Positions 11,285-32,496 are shown, numbered from the stretch's first letter. The stretch is 64,000 bases of DNA from Punica granatum (GCF_007655135.1 NC_045129.1:372001-436000), one strand, 5' to 3'. The notes: generated by a model from the letters alone, not told the origin. Translations and numbers: made by a program.

Positions 11285-11440
11285 GCGAATGTTCTTTTTA
11301 AGTAAGGTCTTTGGTGCGAGTCTTGTAATTGAAGAGAATCTACAATCGAGAGAGCTTTATCTCTTGGTGGATGGACCTCGCTCGAATATTAGATTAATCA
11401 GATTCATCGAACTTCTTAGTACTAAGTGATGTACTTTAAA
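11285..11440 (+). repeat. SINE-like repeat
   Basis: TTTTTAAGTAAGGTCTTTGGTGCGAGTC followed by TTGTAATTGAAGAGAATCTAC and GAACTTCTTAGTACTAAGTGATG. The order of blocks repeats near 30470, 30665 and 46355. Between here and the receptor kinase at 13013 I see only spacer: a C/G-rich palindromic patch at about 11770-11810 and a CTCCA pentamer repeat. Confidence 0.4.
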
Positions 11441-12272
11441 GGAAAAAAAAAAGTTTTATATTAAATTAAATAGATGTTAAAAAGTAGGTTGACGTTCGCT
11501 CGGATATAGAATAATTGAAGTCCGTTGAATTTTTCAATACCAAGTGGTATCCTCCGAGAAATCCACCTCCGAGAAATCAGTGAGTCGTTAAACTGGTAAG
11601 GTAATCAGTGTGTCCTTAAACTGGCAAGGTACACAGAAGGCGTAGGACTTGGGACGAGGCCAAGCCTTGTGGACTGAAAAGAGGATAAGGATGGATTTAA
11701 GAGCACTTGCAATAACAAGAAAAATCGGCCCAATTGCCGCTGAGTTGGCAAATTGGGTCGGGACAAATTTGTCCCCCCCATTGGAGGGGGACGGGGACAT
11801 GTCCCCCCTGCCCGATATAACATTATGCCCGCTGAGCTTTTTTGGTACGACATCTTAATCAACATCGGAGATTGAGACGATCGATTCAGATGAACGGATC
11901 TTCGAAAATGAGATGGAGCTAGCTAGCTAGCTAGCAGCAACAACACCACTACAGGCTATAGAGCTCGTACATTATGGAATATCATTCATCAATTTAATTC
12001 CTCTAATGGAGTATCTTTCCTCTTGTCTTTTCAAAGATAGCACCAGTAACTGCGAATCGAGACTAGGGGATGACTCCAATATCACTCTGATACTCGTTTC
12101 AGTATTTGCAGATATAAATCGCAAGAGTGGGTGGGTTTCTACTTTCTTTATTATATGATTTGGCAGCACGAGCCTTTTGATAAAGGGAAGGATTGATCGT
12201 ATCCAACATGCCTGTATTAATTAGCTCGAAGACTCATCGGTTTGGATCTTGCAAAATACAGACCCAGCCTCC

Positions 12273-12303
12273 CTCCACTCCACTCCACTCCACTCCACTC
12301 CAC
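12273..12303 (+). repeat. (CTCCA)n pentamer microsatellite
   Basis: About six tandem CTCCA units. Confidence 0.8.
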
Positions 12304-13012
12304 AGCAGGTTTTTCAAGGGAGACCGGGAAAGGAAAGAAAAGGAAATGATGCAGAGGAGAGAACCTTGAATCTGAGAACGATTGGACCATTGACATGACC
12401 CACCCACATTCTCTGATCTTCTCTCGAGTTCCTTGTGCCAGAGAAAACGGTAATACAGGACACGACAGAAGCTTTGGATCCAATAAAGGTATCTGTGTTG
12501 TATCATATGACAATGATTCAAATTCAAATTCCCCACCAGATAATAATGGCTATGGCTCCGGCTATGGTCATTCACAGATCTTTCCAGTGAAGAAGGGGAA
12601 CCTGCTCACTTAATATACTTTTGATTCCCACTAGGATTTCCATTCTCTGATGTACCCTCCGGTTTGACGGTCGATTAAGATAAAAAAACAGATACACATC
12701 GGCCCCCCACCCCGAAAAAGAAAAATTGTAGAGAGAGGATGAATCGTGTCGAGTCCCCGGCGAGTACTGCAAATGATGGATGCCAATCTAGGAGGAGGCA
12801 TGGCAAGGAAAAGGATAAGGAATCTCCATACAACTGATAATGTTTATCTATTCATCCGATTACAATATCCATCTCAGGCAGACGAGTGAAGTAGCGGATA
12901 CTCTACATACAGAAATATTCCATACATGACAAGACACCCAACTAGGAGCTCGAACTAGTCAACAGTATCGTCTATTACTATCGAATATCTTGGATTGTAT
13001 AATTGAATTGCC

Positions 13013-15628
13013 TCATTTCAAATCTGAACCGAGAAGTGAGGAAGAAGTCTTCTCAGGATTCCTTATCATCCTACCTGAAGAAGCCAGAGGAGAGACGCCG
13101 GCAGTCTGGAGCGAAGACGACGAAGAGGGACCAGGAGCAGATGCTGCGAACGTGGACAGTCCGCTAATGTTGCTGCTGATATTGATGCTGGTCCCACTAA
13201 CAGACCCTTCAACGGCCGCCTTTGGTGCCGGCGGCTTCTCGATCTCAGCAATCCCTTCAAGCATCTGTACGACCTTCCCCATTGTCGGCCTGTGAGAGGG
13301 CTGCTCCTGTATGCACCAGAAACTCACCTGCACTGCTCTCAGCACCTGTGCCATGTCCACGTCGGGCTGCTCTCTCAGCCTCTTGTCCATTATAGCTTCT
13401 ATATTGCCCTTCTCAAACTCTTCGTAGGCCCACACTGAGAATTTCTTCTGGTTGGTCTCGGGCGAAACGTCAAAGTTCCTCCTACCACTGACTATCTCCA
13501 GCAGAACCATCCCGTAGCTGTAAATGTCCGATTTCGAAGTTATCAGGAGATTTGCAAGCCACTCGGGTGCCAAATATCCTCTGGTCCCCCTGACACTCTT
13601 TAACGTCCGGTATCTGTGGTCCTTTGGGTTGATGAGCTTTGCAAGTCCAAAGTCCGACACTTTGGCATTGAAATTATCGTCCAAGAGGATGTTTTCCGGC
13701 TTTATGTCACAGTGGACTATGCAATCTCTGCACTCCTCGTGAAGGTACGTGATCCCTCTAGCAGTCCCGAGGGCGATACTGAACCGTTTCTCCCAATTCA
13801 AGAACTTCCCTGAGACGTCTTCGCCGGTGAAGAGGAAGTTATCTAGCGAACCATTCTTCATGAATTCATAGACCAAAAGGCGGTGCCTTCCTTCAGAGCA
13901 AAATCCAATAAGTCTCACGAGGTTCAAATGGTGGGTACTGCTTATGGTCGCGACCTCCATTCTAAACTGCCTCTCCCCCTGCTCGATCCCCTCCAACTGT
14001 TTCACTGCAATGATCGTCCTATTGGCGAGAACCCCTCTGTAAACTGCCCCAAAGCCTCCGGCTCCAAGCTTCTCCTTGAAGCCCTTTGTCGACCGCTGGA
14101 GCTCCTTGTAAGTGAACTGGACTGGGGCCCCAGAGGCATACTCGAGAAGGGCGTACTGGGAGGAGAACCCTCCAAACCTCGGACTATTTCTAAAGCACCA
14201 ATACCAGAGGCTGCCCTCCACAAGGATGAGACCGAGAAGCGTAGCCAAGACAACCACGGCGACCAGCCAAGCATGTAATCTTCTACCCTTGCCCTGAGCA
14301 CCCTCCGGGGATGATGGGTTTGGGACCACGGGCCCGCAAACTTTGACATAGGACGTGCTAGGTAGAGCGGGATTCTGATACCCACTAACAAATTCAGGGG
14401 TCTTCAAGTAGCACATGCCCGACCCGTCGGACAGAGAAGTCGAAGCAATGCAAGAGCTGCTCACGAGACAATTCAAGCGGCATGCCGAGATACCGATGGA
14501 GAAAACCTCGGACGAGAGCTCGGGGGGGTATGTAAGGAACAAGGCATGGTCCAACTCCAGCATGGTAGTACTCCCAGGGCAGTCCTGGATCTCCACGGTC
14601 CTCTTGCATCCCTTTCTGCTGTCAGTCGGGTCGATCAACTCGAAGTTCTGGCTGGGGCAGCCGCAGATAGGGTTGGAGTCATTGTAACTGCAGATACCAA
14701 GATTGCCGCAGTAGCCGAAGACCCTGCACTGATCAAGAACAGCAGCCCACCTCATGTTGGTGGTACCACTACCCAGGGCCGAGCTATATATCCTGAGGTT
14801 CCCATCAGGGTCCAACCTCAAGAACCTAAGGATATCACTCCCCTCCGCGTAGTCACTGCTGTAAAACAGAATAGCATCGCTGCTCAAGGAGGGGTCGGAT
14901 ATGGATAGAATCCCAGTCTGCCGAATGTTGAGGGTCGGGGAGGTGAGATTCGCCTCGACCGAAGAATTCAAACCCTGAGTCCAGTACACGACGCTGCTGC
15001 TGCCGTTGGCGACCCAGGTGAGAGTCAAGTTGCCAGAACGCTGGAGAGCGAAGGAGTAAGAGCCGCTAGTGAGGAACAAACCGGGGGTGAAGTTCTGGGA
15101 GGGGAGAATGGTGTCGGTGGGGTGGTCGAAGGAGGACCAGAGAGCGGTGCCGGTGGCGTTCCGGAGGACGAGGTTGCCGGAGTCTTCGAGGGAGGCGGAG
15201 GAGACGCCCTTGGAGGAAGTGTTGGAGGACCAGACGGTGGAGCCGTTGCCGTGGGAAAGGACGAGGTTGCCGGTGGGGAGGAGACGGAGGGAACCGGAGA
15301 GGTCAACGGAGAAGGGGGTTGACCAGACGAGGACGGAGCCGCCGGAGTAGGTGATGGCGGCTACGAAGGAGGAGGAGGAGGAGGAGGAGGAGGAAGGAGC
15401 AGGGAGGAAGCCGAGGGAGAAGGTGTTGTTGGGGGAAGACCAGGTTTGGTTTGGGGAGGAAGCATAGAGAGTGGAGTCGAGAGGGATTTCAGCTGCTGAT
15501 GATGAAATTGAAGAGAGTTGTTGTTGGATGAGCAACAAGAAGGAGAAGGAGAAGGAGAAGGAGAAGGAGAAGGAGAAGAGGGGGGGGAGGATGCCCATTT
15601 GGCTTTGGGGGATCATCGCAGCGGCCAT
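13013..15628 (-). CDS. G-type lectin S-receptor-like Ser/Thr kinase (At1g34300-like), 871 aa
   Basis: Single-exon plasma-membrane receptor kinase of the S-domain class. Order: signal peptide 1-46 made largely of an (SF)n run, bulb-type lectin domain about 48-170 (WSSPNNTFSLGF, GNLVLRN, SFDHPTDTILP), S-locus/EGF-like Cys-rich region about 295-341, PAN-like region about 350-431, membrane helix about 453-476, kinase about 515-795. Kinase motifs: GAGGFG 522-527, catalytic Lys543, HCD at 639-641 followed by IKPEN, DFG 659-661, APEW 687-690. Cys in place of the HRD arginine makes it a non-RD kinase, a feature common in immune receptors; the Arabidopsis homolog shares it as far as I recall. Slightly longer than the family through the simple-sequence N-terminus and a Ser-rich C-tail. 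Alternative starts at Met5 and Met11 would still leave the signal peptide. Ligand unknown; no disrupting mutation seen. Confidence 0.95.
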   Translation of the reverse strand: MAAAMIPQSQMGILPPLFSFSFSFSFSFSFLLLIQQQLSSISSSAAEIPLDSTLYASSPNQTWSSPNNTFSLGFLPAPSSSSSSSSSFVAAITYSGGSVLVWSTPFSVDLSGSLRLLPTGNLVLSHGNGSTVWSSNTSSKGVSSASLEDSGNLVLRNATGTALWSSFDHPTDTILPSQNFTPGLFLTSGSYSFALQRSGNLTLTWVANGSSSVVYWTQGLNSSVEANLTSPTLNIRQTGILSISDPSLSSDAILFYSSDYAEGSDILRFLRLDPDGNLRIYSSALGSGTTNMRWAAVLDQCRVFGYCGNLGICSYNDSNPICGCPSQNFELIDPTDSRKGCKRTVEIQDCPGSTTMLELDHALFLTYPPELSSEVFSIGISACRLNCLVSSSCIASTSLSDGSGMCYLKTPEFVSGYQNPALPSTSYVKVCGPVVPNPSSPEGAQGKGRRLHAWLVAVVVLATLLGLILVEGSLWYWCFRNSPRFGGFSSQYALLEYASGAPVQFTYKELQRSTKGFKEKLGAGGFGAVYRGVLANRTIIAVKQLEGIEQGERQFRMEVATISSTHHLNLVRLIGFCSEGRHRLLVYEFMKNGSLDNFLFTGEDVSGKFLNWEKRFSIALGTARGITYLHEECRDCIVHCDIKPENILLDDNFNAKVSDFGLAKLINPKDHRYRTLKSVRGTRGYLAPEWLANLLITSKSDIYSYGMVLLEIVSGRRNFDVSPETNQKKFSVWAYEEFEKGNIEAIMDKRLREQPDVDMAQVLRAVQVSFWCIQEQPSHRPTMGKVVQMLEGIAEIEKPPAPKAAVEGSVSGTSINISSNISGLSTFAASAPGPSSSSSLQTAGVSPLASSGRMIRNPEKTSSSLLGSDLK
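15520..15580. repeat. GGAGAA hexamer microsatellite coding the (SF)n signal peptide
   Basis: Tandem GGAGAA units on the plus strand read as TTCTCC-type codons on the minus strand, giving alternating Phe-Ser in the receptor kinase signal peptide (about residues 18-30). A GAG/GGA trinucleotide run at about 15368-15392 encodes a second Ser tract in the lectin region. Confidence 0.85.
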
Positions 15629-15932
15629 GGTTTTTATTTAGATTTAAGATTAGAAAATAGAAGAAGCAGAAACCTTCTTCTGAGCTCAGATCTCAGAGGT
15701 GGTGGTTCTTCTTCTTCTTGTTGATATCGATCCACATATCCATGGAAGGAGGAGGAGGAGGATAGATTATTATTATTATTTTTTTTAAAAAAAAAGCGTG
15801 TGAAGAAGAAGAAGAAGAAGAAGAAGAAGAAGAAAACGGTGAAGCTTTGACAAATCAATGAATTGGAATTGGAATTGGAATTGGTCGGGTCAGTAAAAGT
15901 CAAGTCAGTCGGGCAAATGAGGAAACAGAGAA

Positions 15933-15966
<34 letters not shown>

Positions 15967-15970
15967 TTAG
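15629..15970 (-). promoter_or_regulatory. Leader or promoter of the lectin receptor kinase
   Basis: Immediately upstream of the ATG lie GAA/TTC trinucleotide runs (15802-15834), ATT repeats (15767-15780) and a CT plus CA dinucleotide block (15936-15966). This is consistent with a plant 5' UTR or core promoter, but no transcription start or TATA element can be fixed. From 15970 to 17458 I see only spacer with AT and A-rich runs. Confidence 0.35.
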
Positions 15971-17159
15971 TGGTGATTTCCTTCATTCATCAAAATTTCC
16001 GAAAATTATGGTCTTTGAGTCCAATACATATCGTCACATAAAATACATTCAGACAAGTAAAAAGAATACAATAATAATAATAATAATCATCATCATCATA
16101 TAAAAAAAAAAAAAAGAGTTCTGCCGTACCTTTTGTCGCCTCAGATTATTTACTTACTTAAATTAAGGAGGAGCAATTTAATGTGACCTCTCACATCACA
16201 ATCCAAAATTTAAAAAAAGAGAGAGAAAAAAAAGAGAAAAAAGACTGGACTGGGCTGCGACTGAGACTGAGACTGAGACTTGGAAGCGGTCCAAATTTTA
16301 TTGCGAATTATATTTTGTTGTTTGTTTTTGGGTTTTACATTTTTCTTCAAAGAAATAGAATAATGGAAGACTCTAATAAAGGGGAACAGAAGAGTATTCT
16401 TCACTTAACTTGCGTTTAATTTGTCAAACGCGATACCGTAATTACTTTTCCAAGGCCGCGCGCTCCACCTGATTTGACAAATGAAATATGAAATGGGACA
16501 AAGAAAATCATATTAATATATATATATATATATAGACATACCCGGATATATTGATAGACAGATCAGCCCTCCGAAGACTTCCTCCAAATATTTGGGCATC
16601 GAAAAGGATACGTTGTTTCAACTTTCTTCGTAGCATAAAAAAAAAGCTCGGGAAAATGGAGATAGAAGTTTGCCATGAATTAATAGACGGACCAAGATTA
16701 TTGGTCATAGGAATGCTCGTTATAATTATGATTGCCATTACTCGATGTGATTTATGCATCTACTTTCCTTTGTAGGTAACTTGGCTGAGCGAACTAATAT
16801 TTTCCATTCTTATAATTTCAGCTCGAGTATTTTTCTCTTGTATCCGTTTCTGCAGTGAACTAATGTATTCCTTTAAATATCAATAAAAAGATCCTCAATA
16901 TCGCTTGGGAGCAAAAAATAAAAAAAAAAAAGAAAAGAAAAAGGCCGGGTAAAAGAAAATAATAATAATAATAATACATTACCAAAGGAAAAAGTAGTAT
17001 CTTCTATCGTCTATTAGCGCGTGTAATTCTCACTTATGGTTTGACAGATGATCGAGTTATCCATCATGATATCTTCTCAGAAGCAGCTGCTCATCAGCAT
17101 CATCATCTCTGGGTACAATGAACTACGGGAAGATGGATGGACTGGAGAGGGTGTCCTGC

Positions 17160-17201
17160 TCTGCTGTGGCTGTGGCTGTGGCTGTGGCTGTGGCTGTGGC
17201 C
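17160..17201 (+). repeat. (TGTGGC)n hexamer repeat downstream of SEC6
   Basis: About six tandem TGTGGC units, 260-300 bp past the SEC6 stop codon. Confidence 0.85.
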
Positions 17202-17458
17202 AGCTTTTGATTCCGATGATTAGTATTATGATGATAGCATAGCATGGGGCTCAACTACAGATCCCTCCAGTAAAACGAATTTTTCTAATTCACTCCAAAC
17301 TCTTTTAACTTTACAACCCGAAACAACAAAAACACACCCGAGGTGAACAATCTCCTTCAATCACCTCCTGAATTAACCTCAAAACACACTGTATCATGAG
17401 CAAAGACAGCACAAAACCTCTCTCTGCCTGGAAATTAATACATACAACCAACCCCTTT

Positions 17459-27006
<9,548 letters not shown>

Positions 27007-27361
27007 CTTGTATCTCTGTGTCAAATAGTGTCCACGGCACCAACGTCGAAGCAACAATCACAGCTGCGGCTAGAAAGCTATATTTTTCACAAGCCAATTG
27101 CGTAGACGAAGAAAGTTGACAGGACAGAAGCGACAGAGCTGAGGGAGGAGGAAGAAGAAGAAGAGGAAGCTTGACGATGGATCTCTATTTTCGTCATCCT
27201 CAAGCTTTTCGGTTCTCCCCCCCTCTCCTTCTCTCTCTCTTCCAATGTAAGTTGGCCGAACCATTCCTCCGACTGCGTCCCGGGGGCAATCATGTAATTT
27301 CCATATGGTGTTCGGCAGGTACGTCGGAGGATCAGTATTTTCTGAGAGAGCGAAAGTTTAT

Positions 27362-28891
27362 GAGTAACCTAGCAAAATTGGTCCCTAAATATACACAAAT
27401 TGCATCGACCGGATTCTTGGACGAAATCTGCATCAAATTGGTCAAACTGGTCCCTTAAAACATCAAACTGATCCCCTATAACATCAAATTAGTCCATCGT
27501 AACATCAATTCAATCTTCATAACATCAATCGAATCCCTCACTTATTTCAATTTGGTCCCTCCGTCAAATGTTGTTAGAGTTAATGGAGAATCAAGATAAC
27601 ATCACATAGTCTTTTGACTCCTTCCCCCATTCTTTCCAAATTTCTTCTTTTTTTTCTATTATTTTCTCTCTCCTTTTTCTTCTTCGTGTTCCTCTCTCTC
27701 TATCTCCTTTGCAACTCGTCCTCTCCGACGACCTCTCCTCCTCCAGCTATCCTTACCTTTAATGACCCACCTTCTCCTCCAACCTCACCATAAGGTAGTA
27801 GCCCATGAGCAACTGCAGCTACCAATTCATTTAAAGGAGAAGGAGAAAGCAAGAAGAAAGAGAGAGCTTTAAGCTCAAATAGATCAAGCAGATTGAGGAA
27901 GAAAGCTAAGAGGGAGGGAGAATGAGGATGGCGATTCGATTCGATTACTTGGTATAACAGAAACGTGAAATGCCCCCGAAGTCAAAGAATCCGAGAAACC
28001 CGTCATCGAACCAAATTAAGGAATGGGGGAACATTCGATTGATGAAGAATTATGAGAGAGAGAGAGAGAGATGGAGGACACTGAGAGAGGAGGAAGGAAA
28101 GAAAATGATAAAGTCAGAAGCTATTCAAAATTTTTTTTTTATGGTGTGAGGTGATGTGAATGTGATGATGGGTTCCGATCCTTCCCTGCTAGTCTCGGGT
28201 TGTTGTTTGTTTATATTTTTTTCCCCAATTTCTGCCTGGAGTATTAATTGCAACTCATCCTCTCCAATAACCTCTTCCCTCCGGCTATCCTCACCTCCGA
28301 TGACCCACCTTCTCCTCCGACCTCATCAAAGGGTAGAGTAGCCAATGAGCAACCCCAACTACTGATTCATCTGAAATAGAAAGATAAAGCACAAAGAAAG
28401 GGAGAAATAGTGTGATACAAGAGGAGAGGTCGAGGTGGCATAGCGTCGCGGTGTAGCTACCAATTGCCACCATTCATGCCTGTGTCGTTTGACTGCAGTC
28501 TTCTCACGAAGAGATGATTGCAGAGGAGATGATTGTTTTATGTTTTCCCTTTTATATAATTCAAATTTTTATATTTAATATTTTTAATTTTAAAGAAGAA
28601 TTTCAATTAAAAAAAGGTACGGAATGACGAAATTGATAACTGTTAACGGAATTATTCCGTAAGGACCATTCCAATGTTATTATATGTTAGTTAAGGAATG
28701 GTATGGGTACTAAATTTATGTTATTGAGGACTAATTTGATGTTATGATGACCAATTTGACGTTATAAAGGATCAATTTGACGTTATAAGGGGTCAAATTG
28801 ATGTATTAGGGACCAACTTGATGCAGATTTCGTCCAAGGGATACGATTTATGCAAATTGACTATCTCAGGGACCAATTTGCTAGTTTACTC
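27362..28891. mobile_element. Mutator-like element II, 1530 bp, just upstream of SEC6
   Basis: Inverted termini over roughly 200 bp: the left begins GAGTAACCTAGCAAAATTGG and the reverse complement of the right begins GAGTAAACTAGCAAATTGG; both continue through TTGGACGAAATCTGCATCAA and repeated AACATCAA-type units. A perfect 9-bp target duplication AAAGTTTAT flanks it (27353-27361 and 28892-28900). There is no transposase. The GC-richer interior contains two diverged direct copies of one segment (about 27710-27860 and 28248-28400), suggesting captured or rearranged host sequence. It sits 356 bp from the SEC6 start codon, so it could touch the SEC6 promoter. Confidence 0.88.
27710..28400. repeat. 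Internal direct duplication within Mutator-like element II
   Basis: The segment GCAACTCGTCCTCTCC through a GCCCATGAGCAAC-like block to AAGAAAG (about 27710-27860) recurs as GCAACTCATCCTCTCC through GCCAATGAGCAAC to AAGAAAG (about 28248-28400), with an ACCCACCTTCTCCTCC core in both. On the minus strand each reads as a Gly-rich, gene-like stretch that I cannot identify. Confidence 0.7.
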
Positions 28892-29924
28892 AAAGTTTAT
28901 TTCTACAGCACTGGTATTTCCTTCGATTCGGAGGCTCCGAATGAGACAAAGGGGCAAGCTTGTAGTTAAGTGCAAGATGGACTGCCCCTTTTTTATTGTT
29001 TCTCATCTGTAGGAATCGGGGGATTTCTTTTTCGGAGGAAATAATATTTTCCATATTTTTAGCCCGAGTAATGCTAGCGCTGCCGAATTCGGAACAGCCG
29101 AATAGACACAAAGGGGCACTCTTGTAAATAAATCAGAGAGCAGGGGCTTTTTATTAGACAAAAAAAATATATCCGTTGAGTGTTACTAATTTCATTTTGA
29201 ACAAGTAACAACTAATTAGAATGTTTATAAGTAAAAATCTGTGTATCCGATGTAAGGTCAATTTTTCACTTTCAAAGATTCTGATTACCAAATATTTTCT
29301 CATTAGATAGAGCGGAAAGCAAAAGAGAAAAAGTATTTTCTCTTTTTAGTACATTACATTTGGATAGTTTTCTATTTTAATTTATCTCTTTTTTTTTCTT
29401 TTATTTATTTCTATCAAATAATTTTGTTTATTTTCCTGTTAGAGTCGTTTTCTTTTCCTAGGTCGTTTTTATTATATTTAATTGTTTTTCTGATTCAATT
29501 CTTTTATTCGATTTACTATTAGAGTATAGTCAATTTAATCCCAAATTTAATTGCCCTTTTGATTTTATCCTAATTCTATTTTTATTCAGATTTTTCCTTA
29601 ACACATTATATTTGTCATATTTTTCTTCTTTAGTTTTTCAATTACAAATGCTTCAATGATGGTTTATGAAATAAAGAGATTATTTATTAAAAAATAAAAC
29701 TATTAATTTAAAAAGAAAGATAATGGAAGGCAGAGGGGAAGAAACATTGTTATCAGAAGCGGAGTGGAACTGATGCCCTATCCATCTGGTTCTTCTTATT
29801 GGACCCAAATGCATACTTGAACCCACAGATCCATTAGACCGAACAGTTTCTTATTGAAACTGGATAGTTTTAAATTGGAGAAATTGTGATCCCATTTGTA
29901 ATTGCTTTTTCGATTTTATCCTAG

Positions 29925-30470
29925 CTAGGGTGCAACACTACGCGATACCGTAGATTCGAAAAATTTATCATCAATTTTTTGTTTATCATAGTAGTTCGTG
30001 TAATGATTAATATTGAATAAAACTGAAATTAATAATAAATCTAATTATGTGTAAAAATTATAAATTCTTGTTTGATAATAAACGACCCATTTTTTTTAAA
30101 TATTATACTAATTAATATATCACATGGTATAAAAGCTAACAAGCCTCCTCACTAATTTTCAATTGAATTTCAATTATTTTTAATAAAAAATTATGATCAC
30201 AATATAACAAGCCTTCGGAGTCCAATAATTCAAGTAGATGAACTTTACTTGCAATAGGGTTTCGAAACTCTTTAGAAGCATCTCGCAGTACAACCAAATC
30301 AACGTCCAAGTGAGAAGTAGTCTTAGTCAACATGCTACGTAACCTTGTATTTGCTGGAAAAATAAGGAAGTTATTTGTAACGGCACAAATAAAAAGAGAC
30401 TATTTTAATTCGTGATAAGTTGAAATAGTCGTTTTGCTAATATGGATGGTTTTAGATAAATTGACACATA
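29925..30470 (-). mobile_element. Helitron-like non-autonomous element, copy 2
   Basis: Homologous over about 500 bp to the element at 9707. On the minus strand the terminal sequence is GTAGTGTTGCACCCTAG. The hairpin before CTAG is weaker than in copy 1. The far half keeps the CGTAACCTTGTATTTG block. The 5' end is not resolved. Between 28900 and this element is AT-rich spacer. Confidence 0.45.
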
Positions 30471-30612
30471 TTTTCTTTAAATAAGGTCTCGAGTGACCAT
30501 CTTGTGATTGGAGAAAATCCACGATCTCGAGAAAGTGTGTTATCATTTAGTGTACTGATCTCGCTAGATTAATTGAACACATTGGACTTCCAGATACGAG
30601 ATGTTTTACACA
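30470..30612 (+). repeat. SINE-like repeat
   Basis: TTTAAATAAGGTCTCGAGTGACCATC then GTGATTGGAGAAAATCCACGATC, GTGTACTGATCTCGC and GGACTTCCAGATACGAGATG. It is followed by two further partial copies at about 30665-30795 and 31160-31245, each starting GCAAGGT(T/C)TCTAGTACGTAT. Confidence 0.45.
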
Positions 30613-30664
30613 AAAGATATACATATATATATGGTAAACTAAATAAAAAATGAAAAAAAAGCAA

Positions 30665-30833
30665 GGTTTCTAGTACGTATCTTGTGTCGGAGAAAATTCA
30701 CGATTGAGAGAGCGCGTTATCCCTTAGTGTGCTGACCTCATTCAAACCTAGATTAATTGAATACGTTGAACTTCTAGATATTAGATTTTACACCGAAAAA
30801 GGATAATATATAAATTGAATAAAAATGAAAAGA

Positions 30834-30867
<34 letters not shown>

Positions 30868-31245
30868 TATTTTTTTAAGTTTAGGGTGAGTCCCCAGTGG
30901 GTGGGAAAACCCACTCGACTTGCCATAAGAGGAGGATGGACGAGTTTTATATAATTACTAAAATAATAATATAATTCTTTTTATTCATTTTGAGTCATTA
31001 TATTTGCCTTATTTTTCTTCTTTAGTTTTTTAGTCATAAATACTATGATGATATTTTACGAAATAAATAATCATTTTCAAAAAATAGAACTCTTAATTAA
31101 AAAAGATATATATAGTAAATTAAATAAAAAATGAAAAAAATATTAATCTTTAATAAAAAAAGCAAGGTCTCTAGTACGTATATTGTGATTGGAGAGAATT
31201 CACGATTGAGATTGAGAGAGTGCGTTATCCCTTATGATCCGTTTG
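30665..31245 (+). repeat. Two further partial SINE-like copies with (ATT)n between
   Basis: Copies at about 30665-30795 and 31160-31245 share GCAAGGT.TCTAGTACGTAT and a GAGAGAGCGCGTTATCCCTTA-like stretch. An (ATT)n run spans 30835-30866. Confidence 0.4.
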
Positions 31246-31560
31246 GTTTAATAATGATTTTTTAACTCTACTTCACTTAACTCCACTTATTTTCAATTCA
31301 ACAACACAATTATTACTTTTCACTTTTTCTTCAATTTTTTAACTATTCAATCCAATTTTTAATATTGAATTATCTCAATTATTCATTCATTTTTTCACAA
31401 TTCCATAATACAATCATTACTTTTTCTCAATTATTCATTATTTTTTATATATTTTTTCTCATAATTCAACAATACAATCATTATAACCCAATTAAAATCA
31501 AAACACAATCATTATAACTCAATTAAAATATAAGCTCAACTCTAAAATCAAATATGACAT
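31228..31560. repeat. MITE-like repeat, family M2 copy 1
   Basis: Begins GATCCGTTTGGTTTAATAATG and ends CTAAAATCAAATATGAC. Its reverse complement aligns along its length with 39630-39960 (shared GAATTATGAGAAAAA, AATGAATA.TTGAG and AAAAATTG.ATTGAAT blocks). Non-coding; the GTTTGGTTT ends resemble TIR elements. Confidence 0.6.
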
Positions 31561-31619
31561 AATCCTTTCCTCGCAACCCCCATCACTTTTGCTTCTCTTG
31601 CCCCTCGTCATTCCCTCCC

Positions 31620-32130
31620 CATTTGATCCCTTTCGTGCACCATCCCCACTCAATCGCAAACCAATTGCGCCTGCCTCTGCTGATCACTTGCTTCACGAAC
31701 ATCCCTGGTGATGCAAATTCTACAAATCACATCCATCTCTCAATGGGTTATATAAGGATCTCCACAACATTCCCATTCATGAGCGGTGCGCTCCTGGCTC
31801 TTCCCTGTGACACCGTCCTGGTGGTTGACTTCTTGAACTCCCTTGAGGCTGGTGATATTTCCGAGGGCAGCCCGGCTTCTACATGCTCGACAAAATGCCT
31901 GAGACGAAGGTTTTTCTTCCTCGATGCGTATCCACGTTCATATATATAATGAATTACGCCAATTTGATTTGGTTTGTATTATAGATATGAGGGAGAGTCC
32001 AAAGTACGTATGGGTGGCCTACTACTATCTGGTGGGGCTGTTTTGCTGCATAATATCATTGACGACTACAGGAAAGAATACATGGACATTGGCTTGATAA
32101 ACTCTCCAACTCAAGGCTGCATATGTTGAA
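31620..32130 (+). other. Unidentified gene-like stretch
   Basis: GC-richer than its flanks, with short open stretches such as LEAGDISEGSPAS (about 31850) and, after a possible acceptor near 31984, GGAVLLHNIIDDYRKEYMD (about 32028-32084). I recognise no family. It could be an upstream part of the locus that carries the SNF2 pseudogene, or an independent captured fragment. Confidence 0.25.
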
Positions 32131-32496
32131 CATGTAAGTTTCACATACATGGATAGAGCTTCCCCGTTCTTTTTCTCAATAAAGAATCTGTGCTGAACAA
32201 AACGAGTAGGAAAAAGAACTGCCTTTTATAACCCCTCCATTGGTTTATTTATATCTAGGAGGGGCTAATTCCCGTTAGGACCTCAACATTCCATTGGTGT
32301 ATATTCTACCGAGAATTTTTCAAGCAATTCATAAAATCAAGTATGTTTGAGAGATATAAGAGACAACTTGGATGTTGGTCGTACGTTTATTCTCATCAGT
32401 GTTCATTAAGGCACCATGTGGATGAAGGATGTGTTGTTATCCACTTTTTGGTTCGTACTCTGTCTTTTACTTTCTAAATTTTATTATCCTTTCCAG

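Noticed and set aside
14002..14391. Several ORFs over 100 codons antisense or out of frame within the lectin receptor kinase
   Set aside because: All lie inside the 871-codon real frame and have no protein family features.
15520..15835. Tandem hexamer and trinucleotide runs considered as a CRISPR-like array
   Set aside because: No spacers; these are simple microsatellites in a plant gene.
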